From contig QVOM02000112.1 of assembly GCA_003586115.2 (NCBI GenBank), positions 44,083,487-44,147,486 on the forward strand: a DNA stretch of 64,000 nucleotides, written 5' to 3'. The translations under genes and the position numbers were made by a program. Positions 35,993 through 49,157 of the stretch are shown piece after piece (the stretch's first letter is position 1; the number at the start of each line of letters is the position of its first letter). Source of the stretch: Salvator merianae (taxonomy: Eukaryota > Chordata > Lepidosauria > Squamata > Teiidae). Below the pieces are notes generated by a model. That model saw only the letters and a list, made by a program, of their open reading frames with translations, was not told the DNA's origin and did no database searches.

Positions 35993-37255
35993 CTTAAGGG
36001 CCTTTTGTATATAAATGTGTAGATCCTTCAAGAAAAAAGGGCACGTATTCTATTCATCTGCTTATATATTTAATAAGCATTTTTATTATGTGAGTTTTGT
36101 TCTAGTAGTGTGAATGGCATCAAATACTCTTTTTGTGCTTATTAGCGCATTTTGTTTAAATGGAGTGTCTTGGTAGCTATATACTTCAATAATATTGGGA
36201 AAGAACTGAAGACCTTTAAATCCCATTTTCAAGGAGTTAAGCATACACACAACTAGCAGCTGAAGGCCTGAAGAAAATAATGTTATTTAAAACTTTCTTT
36301 CATGCCACACTATCACATTAGAAATAGCTTGACAGAAGCAGTAACAAAATCAATGGCATGACAGTATCAATTGTTCCAGTACAGATTCTAGGTGGGAAAG
36401 AAGGCATTTCAATATCAGCTATGCTATTCACAGGATAGTCAAGTCAAATAAATGATGAAATAAATTCAACCAAAGGAAAAGACAGAATGACCAAACAACT
36501 AAAACAAAAAAGGTGCATTTTCAAATAAAATCTGATTAGCCCTACTGCATCCAAATGATGTTATTCTCATGCTTGAATAATAGCAGAAAAAACATTCACC
36601 CAAGTTATGCTAAAGAAACTTACTGCCAAAAAAATTAAAAAATAAAATCTCCTAAGTCTATTGATTTTATTAGGGTGCCTCCACACGTCACAGAAATATT
36701 TCACTATATTATGTAATTTTGAAATTATTGACTTTTACAACAGTCATATATTGTACTCACACAAGAGAAAAATAATGTGTTGTCAGCTGATAAGTTATGA
36801 CAATCATGCTAGGATGTCGAGAAACTCCTGTGCCCGTAATCTGTCCCCTCTGCTTGCTTCCATATTGGCTGAATGGGAAACCAATAATATGCAGCTATAG
36901 GCTTCTGCAGCTTTGAAGTTCAGGCTATATTTGTGCATGTGTTCTTGAAAGCTCTTGCATAATAAATCCAAATAGAACATGCTTTCGTAATCAGAAACCT
37001 CTGCGCTACGAAAGTCCTTTTCCCCACCATACATTTATTGCACTAAATTGCCTTGAAATTTTGGGAAACTTGCATGACATAGGTAAGCACATCTCGCAAT
37101 TCAACAATAATTTTACAATAATTTCACTAAATACAACATGTCTGGATGAAGCTTAAGTCTCATCATGTCAGCTAAGTATATATGGAAAACCCATCCTGTC
37201 ATTACATATTGTGATTGTTTGATTTTTCATGCAGCATTCATGGGACTCTGTTTTA

Positions 37256-37780
37256 ATCTGTTTCCACACTTAGCTTCCTTGTTCCAATATAGGGCAGACC
37301 ACTCTGTACCAGAATGAGTGATCCATCCTGGGTGTGAACAGATCTGTTCCTGGATCAGAACAAGGGCATCCACATTGCGTCAGATATTCTGGCACAGCCC
37401 CTGTGTCAGCTCTAAAGCTCATGATAGCTTTGGAGCCAGCTTTGAAAGCTCCAACAACCAGGAGCAAAGGCTTCTGGCCTCAGAACCCTTGGGGGACCCA
37501 TTTTGGCAGCATGCTTTGTTGTGGCAATGAGATATGTCCCCTGTGGTATACCAGACCACAGAGATGTCTGCCATCTGCAGACTTCTGTGATCCACTGGAT
37601 CACCACTAATATGCCAGTAGATTTCTTTAAAAAGGTCTATCAGTATACTGGATTAGGTGGGCATTTTGGGTTGCCTCATCTGATTGGTCCAGTCTACACT
37701 CATTCCTGCACCAGCAATGCAGAATGGAGACCCACAGTCCCCTTCTTAAACCAGACTGCTGCAAAGTGCAGCAATGGCCA
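37256..37780. mobile_element. Harbinger-like MITE, diverged ends
   Basis: The left terminus TCTGTTTCCACACTTAGC and right terminus GCAAAGTGCAGCAATGGCC are degenerate. The core blocks CTGGATCAGAACAAGGGCATCCACATT and TTCTTTAAAAAGGTCTATCAG are shared with the copies at 33.1 and 34.1 kb. Confidence 0.68.
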
Positions 37781-39304
37781 CAGTCTAACAGTGTGTCACA
37801 TCTGAGATCTGCATCTACAAGAAAGCAATGAGTAGCTTCTTTTATGCTTGGCTCTTCCTACAACTCATCCCCAATTTTTACAATCACTCATTCACAGAGT
37901 ACAGATTAAATTTATGGTAGAAGTAAATCTATTAGTTAAAATTAGTTTTAAAAGATCCTCTGTGAGTTTTATTTCATACTGTGTTTTCTAATCTTATAAT
38001 AACATATCACCTTAAAGTCACACTCAATTTTAAGATTACTCTGAAATCTACAGTCATGAATGCAGCCAAAAGGTTATTAATTTAAGTCCATAATTTAGAA
38101 AGACTGCTGATGCACAGAAGTGTTTATGTAGCAATATCCATATTATTTTAGCAAATATGATACAAACTGCATTTTATCATGAACTATAAGACATTTAATT
38201 TCTTTCAATAATTATCTATAGCAAGTGATTTCAGTTTGCTTATACAAGGTAAATCATATGCAAGAAGCTAATACCCCAAATCATTCATTGTACAACTGGC
38301 AGAAATCTGAGTTAGCTCTCAGTGAGACTGCCCATTTATTCTGTAGAACTTGAAAGCCCAATACAGGAGAGACAGATTTGACATAATGGTTAATTTCTCC
38401 ATCTTGTCAGGTTGGACGTAAATCTGAATAGAACCTCCCCAACCATCAGGTGTATGGAGATGATGATTTGAGGTGCCATGAAAACAGGAAAGCAAAATGT
38501 TATGTATTAGTGCAGCATTTTCACTGTGAAAGAATGTGTCTGGATTTTTCTGCCTCTGGAGTCAAGTGAAACAGACTGGCCTCAAGTACTACACACATTG
38601 ACTTTGGGAACAATATTTCAAGCATAAAAAAGGTCTTGGGTTTGTTCTGAGTTTTAACTTAATGCAGAAGTGAGTCATCACTCATAATTTGTTTTATAGA
38701 AATATATAACAAACCAAATGGTGATTGTGCTGTTCTCTTCATTTGGACTGTTGCCTTATAAAAATGAAAAACTATGCTTCCTGTTTGTTTACAGCATAGA
38801 TCTGATAAAGAAAAAGAAAGGACTGGGATATGAAGATGCAAGATGTGATTGCCTGATGGCATAGCAGGCATGGTCTCCTGTGATTGACTGAGTAATGTAT
38901 GCCCCTAATGGCAGTGCAACCCTCCTCACCAATCAGTGTCATCAGCCCTTCTTTCCTGGCATGGTGGTTTTTTCCCCCTCTCTCAGATGAGATCCTTGGA
39001 TCCTTGAATATTGGGAGGAACAGAAGGAGAACTCCAAATGAAATGGATTCAAGAACCTAGATTTAGTCAAACACTTAAAAAGTGAAGCAAAGACAAGAAA
39101 AGAAAGTGAAGACAATATTGTCAGGAAAAAAAATCAAAGCAAATGGCAATAAAATCAAAACACTCACTTCACCTTTTTCTTCTTTTGTCTCTTCAAAAGA
39201 AAAGATTTAGTGCAAACTAGTTACACTATTTCTGAACCTTCCTTACAGGCTTAGTACAGCAGGAAAAAAAAAGAGAGCAGAGAACGCCATGTGCTATGTG
39301 GACG

Positions 39305-39908
39305 CCATAGTACCACTGTAAGGTAGGCTTCGAAACACCACAGCTACTTTGATTCCAGCAATTTTATTTTGGAGTCCCTGCGTTCTTTACTTAGAAAAAC
39401 TCAGGTACCTGGGTAAATGGACTGTCGTTTACCTGGATTTTCTTTCTTTCTTTTTGCTATAATTGAAGTCTAATGTGCAGGAACAGAGGAAGGATGAAAA
39501 TGGCAGGGAGGAATCTCCTGGCAAGGACAAGGGGGCAGGGAGCATTGATGAGGTATATTGTTGTGGAAGCGCTGGCTTTCTTCTTCGCCTGCCTCTTTTC
39601 TAAGTGCAAATTGGGATGGAGCCTTGCAGAAAGAAACCTGTGTACTACCAGGATGCATAGGCAGCTCAAAGAAAAACACAAGTAGGGAATAGCCTTGAAG
39701 TGGATGTACAGCCAGGGCTGAATGGGAAGGCTTCAGCTTCATGGACATGGGAAGGATAATATTCCTTGCTCAACATGCTTCATTTAGCTATGTGCTGTAG
39801 CAGTTCTTGTCCCCACTTCCCTCATTTTTAAGGACAAACGCTGACTCAGATGGCAAGAAAATAATCTTGGTCGCTCCCCGTCTATCTAACTGCCTGATAG
39901 GCTGTGAG
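39305..39908 (+). repeat. Unclassified interspersed repeat, longer copy
   Basis: Partner of 23443-23792 in the same orientation. It includes about 240 bp (roughly 39585-39830) missing from the other copy. The shared parts are close in sequence, suggesting a fairly young family. Overlapping short open frames on both strands show no recognisable domain. Confidence 0.7.
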
Positions 39909-40869
39909 TATGGCATTTTCAGCACTTTTTAAATTGTGTTTTAAACTGAAAACTGTTATATGATTAGAGAAGGACATTTAATTCACTTATTGAATTTAAT
40001 AGTAATGCTGCAAGATGAATTATGGAGTCTGCAGGTACCTATCAACAGAGGTCAACTTACAAGGAGATGAGAAGCCTTGAACGCCATGACCTGGCCAGTG
40101 GCTATGAAAACAGCCTGCCACATCATCCAGGAGAGGCAGCTAAAGTCAAATTATAACATTTTGTATTGAAATAGGAAGTAGTATCTCATATAGATTATAA
40201 AAAAAATGCTTAGAAAGAAAACTCTGCTTTATTACTAAAATCTTATTAGCATACCGTTAGCTAATAAGACACAAAAGAAGCCTCTGTCAACTTTGCTAAC
40301 AGAAATGCAATGCCTTCTGGAATGTGAAAATGAATTAAAGAGATCATGGATGCCTTCATACACGTAACTGGCTTTCTCAGTATAGTTCTGCAATAAGGAG
40401 ACAATATTGTAATATTACTATTACAGGAAATCCATCAATAATGCCAGGTTTCCTGCAATATTGATTGCTTACCTCCATCTCAGTAAGACTCAAGCTTACT
40501 GGAGACCAACCAAAACAAAGCAAGGGGAAGTGGGTGGTCACTTGGCTGGGTTCCAGGTATTTGCAAGAGGACAACCATGAAAGAAGCCAGCAGGGAGGTA
40601 AGAGTCGACTGACGGCTGATGCCTGTGTCTGATGGGGATGGCAAGAATCAATCACGGGATCTCTTGGCATTTGTATTTTTATTTGCTTTCTTTCCCTAAT
40701 TTCCCACTTCCTTCTTGTATATCAAATTTCTGAAAGTTTAGGCTCAAAGCAGAACTATGGAGTATGGCATAACAACCCCAAAACTGTGACAAGTGAGAAA
40801 GTTACATGAACTCCACCTCTGTGAAATTTCCATTTCACTTTTTTACAGAGTCAAAAGATGTCTGACTTA

Positions 40870-41353
40870 GGGTGTTTTCACACTTGCTAGTATACCAGAC
40901 TAGCAAGTGCACTAAGGCTCTTTCTTCCACACAGCTGGTGTGGTCTAAGGGGGGCCATGCCTCCTCCTGGTATGCTCCATCCATAGAGCATAGACTGAAT
41001 CAGAGTAGGTGGCCCAAAATGACCACTACACTAATAAATCTCTTTAAAGTGTTCTACAGGCATATTAACAGCGGTAACCCATTGTCTGGTATACTGCAGG
41101 GGACCCATTTCAACAGTGCAACAAGGCACCCCACCAAAATGGATCCCCTGGTGTTCTGAGACCAGGAACCCTTGTTTCTGGCTGTCAGAGCCTGCTATGA
41201 AGCTGATGTGAGCTTCAGAGCCACTACAGCAGCTGGCTGGAACAGGCTGTCCCAATGCAGATGACATTGTTCTGGTCTTGGTATGAATTTTGTGGATTGG
41301 ATCAAAGCAAGACCCTCTGATCTGGTCAAGTGGAAGTAAGTGCAGAATCATCC
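40870..41353. mobile_element. Harbinger-like MITE
   Basis: The left terminus GGGTGTTTTCACACTTGCTAG is preceded by TTA; the right terminus is GGAAGTAAGTGCAGAATC. The core includes AGACTAGCAAGTGCACTAAGG and TGGTGTGGTCTAAGGGG, tying it to the short derivative at 13.4 kb. Confidence 0.75.
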
Positions 41354-42599
41354 ATACATTCACACTTATACTGTTACAATGTTCTCATAGATTTTAAAGA
41401 TATGCAATGTGTTAAAAGTAAATTATTTAAACCAGTTTTCCCTTGGACAACCTTGTATACAAAATAGGTATTTTGCTTTCTTTTCAAATTCACAAAAAGA
41501 TTTCACACGCATAAGCGAACAAGCATGACACAGTGACATGTGACCAAGAATGTAGCATCAGAGCACAGACTGTATCAGCACAGAATAAAAGTTCATGCAT
41601 AGATAACACTATATGAAATCCAGGCACAGGCAATGAACAGAAATTAGCAATCAGTCTGGTATTCCCACATTCTTGTTCTTAATAGCTACAAAAATAGACA
41701 ATCCACAGTAATTTATCCTGACAAAACTGGAAAAGGTCATGCATAGTAAATGTTTCGGAGCTTTCTTAAAAATACAATGGCAGCAGTAACTAAATGTGAA
41801 TTCCCAATGCAGCACAGTTAACGTTTCCAATTTCACTAAGGCTTTCTTTAGATTGCTTCAGAAATTCCATTCTGAAGGATCCCTTTTCATCTTAAAATAG
41901 CAAAATGGGCGTCATTCAAACTGAAAAGGTTAATAATTGTAAAAGTATAATCTGATGTAAAGTCTGAAAAGTTCTTAGCTCTCTTTAGAAATGATAAATT
42001 ATTTCAAATTTCTGTTTACCTACATTCTACTTCCACGGTTAAATCCTGTCCCCTTTTCATTAAAGGAAGGCAGTGTTTTGAAAATACTGCAGTGCTGGAA
42101 AATATCATATGAATTAATATTAGGAACTTAGTATTAACACAACAACAAAACCCCCACTGGATCAGACTAGCAGACTGTCTACTCCAGAAGCTTGTTTTCA
42201 CTCTGGTGAACCAATTCATTATTACTGTAAAATTATGTAATCAGTTGTTATCATTCAACTAGCTTCTAGTTGCCATAAGCCTATTAGCTAGACATGGGTT
42301 CTGGATTAATCCTGTCTCTCCCACCCGCAATCTGCCTTGTTACTCTGTTCCCTAGCTATGGGCTATACTATGGAATGAAGGGAATGTTTGCTTGGTGCAA
42401 TCTATCCTTATATTCTAACTAGCTGCTATCACCCCCAGCCAATTTAACTATCTGAACTACACCAAGGCCATGGGTCAGATTTTTACATTTTAGTCCATCC
42501 CTGATACAGACAGGGGACTGAGACCATTTTTGGCCTTCCACAGCCTTGTTTCACCTATTGGGCCACTATTGCTGTCATCTGAGCCATTGTGGTAAAGGT

Positions 42600-42925
42600 A
42601 AGTTGGGCAGGTGGGCAGGGGGCTCAGGGGGGGTCGTGGAGGCCGGAGGTATAAGAGAAGTGGAAGGCGGCAGGGACATCAGGGCTAGAAGGTGGCAGGG
42701 ACCAGGGTGCAGTAGAGGGCAGTGGGAGGCGGTGGGGACATAGGAGCTGGGAGGGGGGGGGGAGGCATCAGGAGTGTGGTGGGAGGTGGCAGGGGCATTG
42801 GGGGTGCAGAGAGGTGGTGGGAGAATCAGGGCACGGCAGGAGGAACCAGCAGGGGGCATCAGTGGGGCATGGGAGGCAGCCATGGCTGTGGGGGCATCAG
42901 AGGAGCAGTGGGAAGCAGCCTGGCT
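42600..42925 (+). repeat. G-rich degenerate minisatellite
   Basis: About 325 bp of imperfect tandem units of roughly 30-40 bp built on GGGAGGTGGCAGGGGCATC-like sequence. It has many runs of three or more guanines on the plus strand, including one of about nine near 42755. It stands out sharply from the AT-rich surroundings. The long open frames on both strands here (for example 149 codons rich in Pro, Ser, Ala and Thr on the minus strand) follow from the repeat and are not convincing genes. Confidence 0.75.
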
Positions 42926-43609
42926 GGGTCTGTTTCTTGGCAAAGTAGACGTAGTGCTAGGATTATCCAAATTTAGGATAAGCCCATGCCAGGCAGGAAA
43001 GACCTCAGAGAAAACCAAGAACACAATTAGTATCTGGTTTCCAAGGACTTAATCTGGCATCCATCTTCAAAAAATATGAAGTGTGACCATAGCCCAAGAT
43101 GGTTTGGCCCAGTCTAAGCCAGTTAAACTGCCAAGCCATGGAGACAGAGATTTGGAACAATAATAATACTCTCTGGGTCAGCCCATGCTTGAGAAGTAGA
43201 CCAATGGATTGGTTTTGAGGCACATCCTGTTCCACTGCACATGCCTACCATTTCAAATCAATAACAGCAGGGACTATGGTGGCCTGGAAGCTTGGTCACT
43301 CAAAGGTTTCATATCTTCATCCCTTTTCTTAGGCTTGTATTCCTGAGGTGAGGAAATTGAATGGACTGGGCAAGCGTCTAAGATGGTGTACACATTAATT
43401 TATAGAAGAACCTCAAAAGTGGCATAGTGGTGGAAGCATGTGGCACCTAGTACCCCCATTCCATGTCTAATGCACATTTCACCACCTCTAAGGATGAAGA
43501 AGTTTGGGTGAACAGTTAAAATCCTACTTCAGTCTGGACTTGCTGAATGTAAAACAAATGTCAATACAAAATGTATGCAGCTTTTGGAGCTGGAAATAAC
43601 AGCCAGTAT

Positions 43610-44105
43610 GGGGTTTTCCACACTGCCCTCTCCTGTTCCCGGACAGGGTGGGATGCAACTGGAATGAGTGAGACTGAGTCATCCACAATCAAATGGCCTC
43701 TCCCATTCCAAACTTGTCTGCTGCCTCCAGAGAGCCTTCAGAAGTAGTGCTAAATCAAAATTGCTGATCTTTGGAGTTTCTGGCCAGGCCATTTTCATGG
43801 TGGACTCGCTATGATGGACACCCATAATATACTGGAACATGGGGTGTGGCTCTCTTATCCATTATAACAACATGATATATCAGCTCTGGGCTGGTTGTAA
43901 ATTTCAATATTGAGTCTACAACTATAGCAGGATAAGGTGTTGCAAAGGATGGACTGTAGACCAGGCTACAGGGTGCCCAGCATGGTGTACTAGTGTGGTC
44001 TATCAGTAGAAGGAGCTTAATAGGAGGAGAGGATGCTCCCCCTTGAACTGCACCATGTGGAAGGGAGGCCCATAGATCCCTTCTTGCTTTGCATTACTGG
44101 AAAAT
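43610..44105. mobile_element. Harbinger-like MITE, diverged
   Basis: The left end GGGGTTTTCCACACTGCCCTC resembles the terminus of the copy at 45.4 kb. The right part shares CACCATGTGGAAGGGAGGCCC with the copy at 48.8-49.2 kb. The right terminus itself is hard to place. Confidence 0.55.
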
Positions 44106-44895
44106 TCATACAGTTTCAGCATGGGTTTTATTTTTCTTATAATGCATTTTCTTATCCTTCTTACAGACTCTTCATATCTTCCACGGTGCCTGCTTAAATC
44201 CTTTCTTGTGTCTTCATTGTACTCAGAGGATAATACAAATTTATTCCACGTTGCACTTCTATATTTTCTTACAATTAGTGTCTCCATTATCACAATTAGG
44301 ACAGACTTTCAGCTTCTTTATAGCATTAATTATTCCAAAACCCAAATGTCCACATGGTAGGCGGTGTATGAGTAGTAAAATAAGTCCTTTGTAGTCTGTT
44401 AAAGAAAAGGTCCCTTCAACTCAATATAAGAAATGACCATGGCTATCCCTAATGCACAAAGCTGATAATAAATCATTCCATTTTAATTTACAGACCAGTT
44501 TTTATTTTTAAAAATGCAGGGGTTCTGAAGAACATCAATATGTATATTAACTTCTACTCTTATATTGAACTACTAATCGTATTTTAATTCAATTACTATA
44601 TTAAAACTGGTTTGTGAAGCCACCTGAAACTCCCATTGTTACAACTCAGACAGAACATTAAAGATCATTAATAATAATAAAAAAGTAATTAAAAGTCCAA
44701 AGAAGCTCGTCTCATACACAGCAGGGAAATAATTTCTAACCAAATCTTCATAGCTGAACAATGAACAATTCTGAGAGATTTATTTATCTGAATTGAAGAG
44801 CAGAATCTTATCTTGAGAAACTGGGCAGATTATATTCCTAGCTAAATGTTTTGAGCTACTTCTCATGTTTAAATAAAATACCTTTTTTTCCCCCC

Positions 44896-44910
44896 ACACA
44901 CACACACACA
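44896..44910 (+). repeat. (CA)n microsatellite
   Basis: Seven to eight CA units after a C run. Confidence 0.8.
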
Positions 44911-44947
44911 GCATGGAAAATTAATAGTAGTCATTTCAGGGTTTTTA

Positions 44948-44981
44948 TATTTATTTATTTATTTATTTATTTATTTATTTT
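44948..44981 (+). repeat. (TTTA)n microsatellite
   Basis: Eight TTTA units. This could be the reversed tail of a lost retroposon, but no body is visible beside it. Confidence 0.85.
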
Positions 44982-45389
44982 GTACTGCTGCAATTTCTGA
45001 GTTATGAGGAGTTATCTCTTTCAAAATGCATAATACTTTAAGGATTTAAATACTTACTCATTCTACAGCACATCGTAATAAACAATTACGACAAAGACAA
45101 TGAGCATTAGCTACTGATCAAGCTAAAATGGAGATGTAATTATACTTGCAATATTGCTTTCCTTCCCCACCCTCCTGGTTACCTTAGTAATGGCAAAACA
45201 AACTATTATAATGAAACATAACTACAGTTAATTCCTTTCACAGGGAATGAAGAACCTGCCACAGACTTAGAGAATATAGTATCAAAAATTGCACTCTATG
45301 GAAACATGAAAATATGTCTTTATTAAAGAGATTTAATACGCTAAACTTATTTTTATCATACTTGTATACTTAATATTAAAAACAACAGT

Positions 45390-45849
45390 GGCCCTTTCTG
45401 CACTGCCCCTTATTCTGGAACAAATTCTGGAATAAATGGTAGCAGTAGGCCAATCCCCATTTGCACTGGTTGAAGCATGGACTGGGCTAGGACTCTGAAA
45501 ATGGCACCCTAGTCTGGTTTAGATGTGGACCTAGAGGTCTACAGTCAACTCAGCAACAATATACCAGACCATGATGGTATACCATCATGCACCCCTGGCC
45601 CAGTGTACTATGGGGGTGGGTGGGTGATGTTCCAGGAATCAGTGCCATAATTGGGTCCACTGCAAAACCAGCCATTTCAGAAACTAGAAAGGCCAGGAAT
45701 TTTTGTTCCTGTCTTCGTAGCTTTGCTGCTGCCTCCAAGGGTTCTCCACTGTTCTGCTCCACTAGCAACCCATCCCAGATAGGTTGCTTGTTCTGGGACA
45801 GGGCAGCCCACCCTTTCCTGGAACACTGCACATAAGTGCAGAAATTCCC
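45390..45849. mobile_element. Harbinger-like MITE, 'TTATTCTGGAACAA' group
   Basis: A 460-bp element with left terminus GGCCCTTTCTGCACTGCCC and right terminus CATAAGTGCAGAAATTCCC. The first core block CCTTATTCTGGAACAAATTC and the last block TTGCTTGTTCTGGGACAGGG define a group shared with copies at 18.8, 47.0 and 60.9 kb. Confidence 0.85.
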
Positions 45850-46059
45850 TTATGTTGTATGCAAGCTGAAACAAAAGACTGAAATGTAATCCTGAACAGA
45901 TTGTAATAGCATTAGAACATTGACTTCAAGGAATATAGGATTGCAAGCTTACTTAAGGTTATAAATGCCAGATACTGAACTAATGCCTCAAAATACCTCA
46001 GTTAAAATACTTTGGATATATCACTAAACACCAGATGTTCTCTTTTGTGATGTATCCAC

Positions 46060-46265
46060 ATGCATTAAAGGTTTGGATTAAAAGCGTATTGGAGGTGACA
46101 GCATATGGCAGCATGTGTTCCCATCCAACCTCCAGCATGAATTAAATGACAGAAAATGCAATTTGGAAGTACATGTTCTGGCCTTTAATGTGGATTAGAG
46201 GTGGTACAGGAGCAGGAGCATGTGGCAGCTACCATCTCGAAGTTACTTTGAAGCCACTTTTTTCT
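46060..46265 (+). repeat. Unclassified dispersed repeat, copy 3 of 3
   Basis: Has CATTAAAGGTTTGGATTAAA near its left side and CTTTAATGTGGATTAGAGG near its right, an inverted arrangement like a small palindromic transposon. The right part aligns with 18300-18390 and 14620-14712. Confidence 0.5.
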
Positions 46266-46957
46266 TTTTAAACTGAATGTGAAAATGTACCTATGTACCT
46301 TATGGAATCCTCCCATTGCTTTTGACAAGCTCTTCCTCCCAACTGATCCTTCAATCATTTCTCCCCATGCTGTTATTCATCTTCCCTGCTTCTGTCCTCT
46401 CAGCTTTCCCATCCAACCTGGGCTCCCTGTACCTTCAGATGTGATGATTACACTCATTATAAGGCTTTTCAATAAACTCCAGGTCTTACTTGGGACTTAG
46501 TACATTTCAGGTTATATTTATTCTTATTTACTCTCCAGCAGAACTTAATCTGATTTCTATTTCACTTTGCAGCTGACCTCAAATGTCTTCCTAATATTCT
46601 TTAACTAACTCTCAAACTGTACCAGGGTGTCTCTTTACTGACTAAAGAATCTAAACAGAATTCTCTTTCTGTGTAACCTCCTCCAACCCTATGTCATCGA
46701 CTGTTCCTTGTCTCCATTCCTACTCTCTTGTCATCAAGATTCTAAAGCCACTGGCCACAACCACAGCTGGATACACAGGCAACCAAATTACTTGTATATA
46801 AAGTAATTTTTTTCCCCTTAAATCTATATGCCATAGCAAAATGGCAAATCATCGATTTTGAATGCAGATGGCTTCAGGCTCAATTTCTGGTATCAGCCCT
46901 GAAGATATCTCTCATGGTGCCATGAAAATTAGATGGACACATCTCTTTAGTCACTAG

Positions 46958-47467
46958 GGCCCTTTCTTCATGGACCTTTATTCTGGGGTAAATCCCAGAA
47001 CAAGAATTTGCCCTTTGTGCGCTGATAGAGACTAAGGCAGCCCCCACTGCCCCTTGCCATGCCCTGTCTGCATTGCACAAAGTGATGGACTAGGATTTAA
47101 CACGAAAATGGTGCCATATCCTGGTTTTGCTGTGGATCTCTTTAAGGAGGTCTATAACCAGGCCAGCACCTGTATCTGGAATATGGAGGGCATGCACACA
47201 GCACATCACCATAGGTCAGAATAAACTGGGGGATACTTTTGGAGGCATTTCAGGAAGCTCTGCCAGAAATGCTGCTGGAAGTGGTGCATCACCAAAAAGG
47301 CCCTTCCCAGGAACTGCAAAGACCAGGAACTTTTGTTCTCAGTCCTCAAAATCTCCAGGCTACTTCTGAGGACTTTTTGGCAGGAACAGTGGGAGCTGGA
47401 GTGGGATGGTCCATTCAAATACAGATTACTCTGTTACAGAACAAGGACGGTAAGCGCAGAAAAGGCC
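46958..47467. mobile_element. Harbinger-like MITE with exact TAG target duplication
   Basis: A 510-bp element from GGCCCTTTCTTCATGGACC to CGGTAAGCGCAGAAAAGGCC. TAG flanks it at 46955-46957 and 47468-47470. The core has AAAATGGTGCCATATCCTGG and TTTAAGGAGGTCTATAACC, shared with the copy at 60.9-61.4 kb. Confidence 0.86.
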
Positions 47468-48796
47468 TAGGAGTCCAGGTTAATATAAGCATATATAGAA
47501 CCTTGTCTTATCTTTCAACCATATTCAGACTCCTAATTCATTCCAATGTGCACTCTGTTAATGTTCTGCAGTTGAAAGATCTGGTTTTAAAACACGATTC
47601 AGGCTTTGTTGGACAGTCCATATGCACCAAAGGTGCACTTTAAGTTTGTAAAATGTATACACTTATATTTTTCCCTGTTCTACATTCAGCTAGCATGCAG
47701 CAATCACAAGTTTAAACATGTTAAGAATTCTTCCTAAAAAGAAGAAATCCCCAAGTACTTGTCTTACAGATCTTTAATTATTATTTTTCCTACATACTCC
47801 TCATCTGTAACAAGATTTTGTTTTCATAACGTTATAGGATTTTTGCTATGGCAACTCCACTTTCTCTGAAATGGTTGTAGTATTTAAAGTCATACTAACA
47901 CCTAATGTGCTCTTTCATAAGATCATTAGTATTCTCATAGTCAAGTTCCTAGTATTATTTTGATTGGAAGGAAATCACAAACCATCAACCTGTCCTTTTA
48001 GGGCCCATGTAGATTTTTAATTCAAATTCAGATAAGGAAAAATGAAATACTAATGTCCCATTAAATCAGCAGGTTTTCTTTGTACATTGACTTGCCAGTT
48101 TAATATAGCTATGCTGATAAAAACAAAATAGGCTATTTCATATACTTTGGCTATCATCACCAAGAGCAACAGAGACCAAAATACTGCTATTTAGCAATAT
48201 TCTGGAAGAAAGCACTTCCAGAATAACTGCTAGTTATGCAGACAGCTGAGCAACCACTCAGGGCAAGCAAAAGGACATACCTGTCTGGATGCTGGCTCCC
48301 ACAGTGTGACACATACATTCAAGTATATTGCCCCCTTCATTATTCTGTACCTGCAGATATGTCCAGCAGAGAGCTTTGTGGAACACATATGCATCCTACC
48401 TTATCTAATTAAACATTAAAACACCATTTGCTGCTTCACCTGACTAGATTACACATATGGACTTTCCAGTTTTAGTAAGAGGCAACTTCTTCCAGGACAC
48501 ATGGAGAAGGTGCCTTGATAGCCACTCAAAATGATGCCTCCTTGTCTCCACTTTCAAGTGAGGGGACATCATTCAAAATGGCACTCAGAAGCATTTCCAC
48601 TGAGAGCAACAAAATTGTGCCTGCAGAGAATGGCACCTCAGACAGCAATTGCTCCCAGTAATGGGGGTGCAATTGTCATGAGACTCTTAGTGCTGCCACA
48701 AATGGAGACATAGTGGCAGAAGGCACTTTACTAAATGACTTATCAAGTAATCATAGAAGTGGACATAGCTGACAATTACCCTACAAAACCAACTAT

Positions 48797-49157
48797 GGTG
48801 TTTCTGCACTAACCTGGGCTGGATTGATCCAGTTGGAACTACTCCTACTAGAATGGTTCCAGGAACAAATGTTTCTGGCTGGCATCAGAGCCCTGGAGAC
48901 CCATTTTGGTGGCACAATTTGGTGCACCTCAAAAATCCCCTTCCCACTAAACCCTGCTAAACCCTACCACATGCCTACCTGCTCTGTTCCAGTGGCTCCT
49001 TGAGCACCAGTAGACCTTTTATAAAAGGTCTACTGGTATCCTGGTTTAGGCAGCCATCCAGTGCAGATACTGTGGTCTAGCAGGGTCCACCATATGGAAG
49101 GGAGGCCTCTGAACCCCTTCCTGAGTAAGCGCAGAAAGAGTAAGTGCAGAAAGGCCC
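48797..49157. mobile_element. Harbinger-like MITE with duplicated right terminus
   Basis: The left terminus GGTGTTTCTGCACTAACC is weak. The right end is repeated in tandem: GTAAGCGCAGAAAGA is followed at once by GTAAGTGCAGAAAGGCCC and then TAA. The core includes CCTTTTATAAAAGGTCTACTGG and GGTCCACCATATGGAAGGGAGG, as in other copies. Confidence 0.78.

Noticed and set aside
42575..43024. A 149-codon Pro/Ser-rich minus-strand frame as a mucin-like gene
   Set aside because: Its composition follows directly from the G-rich tandem repeat; the opposite strand is equally open.
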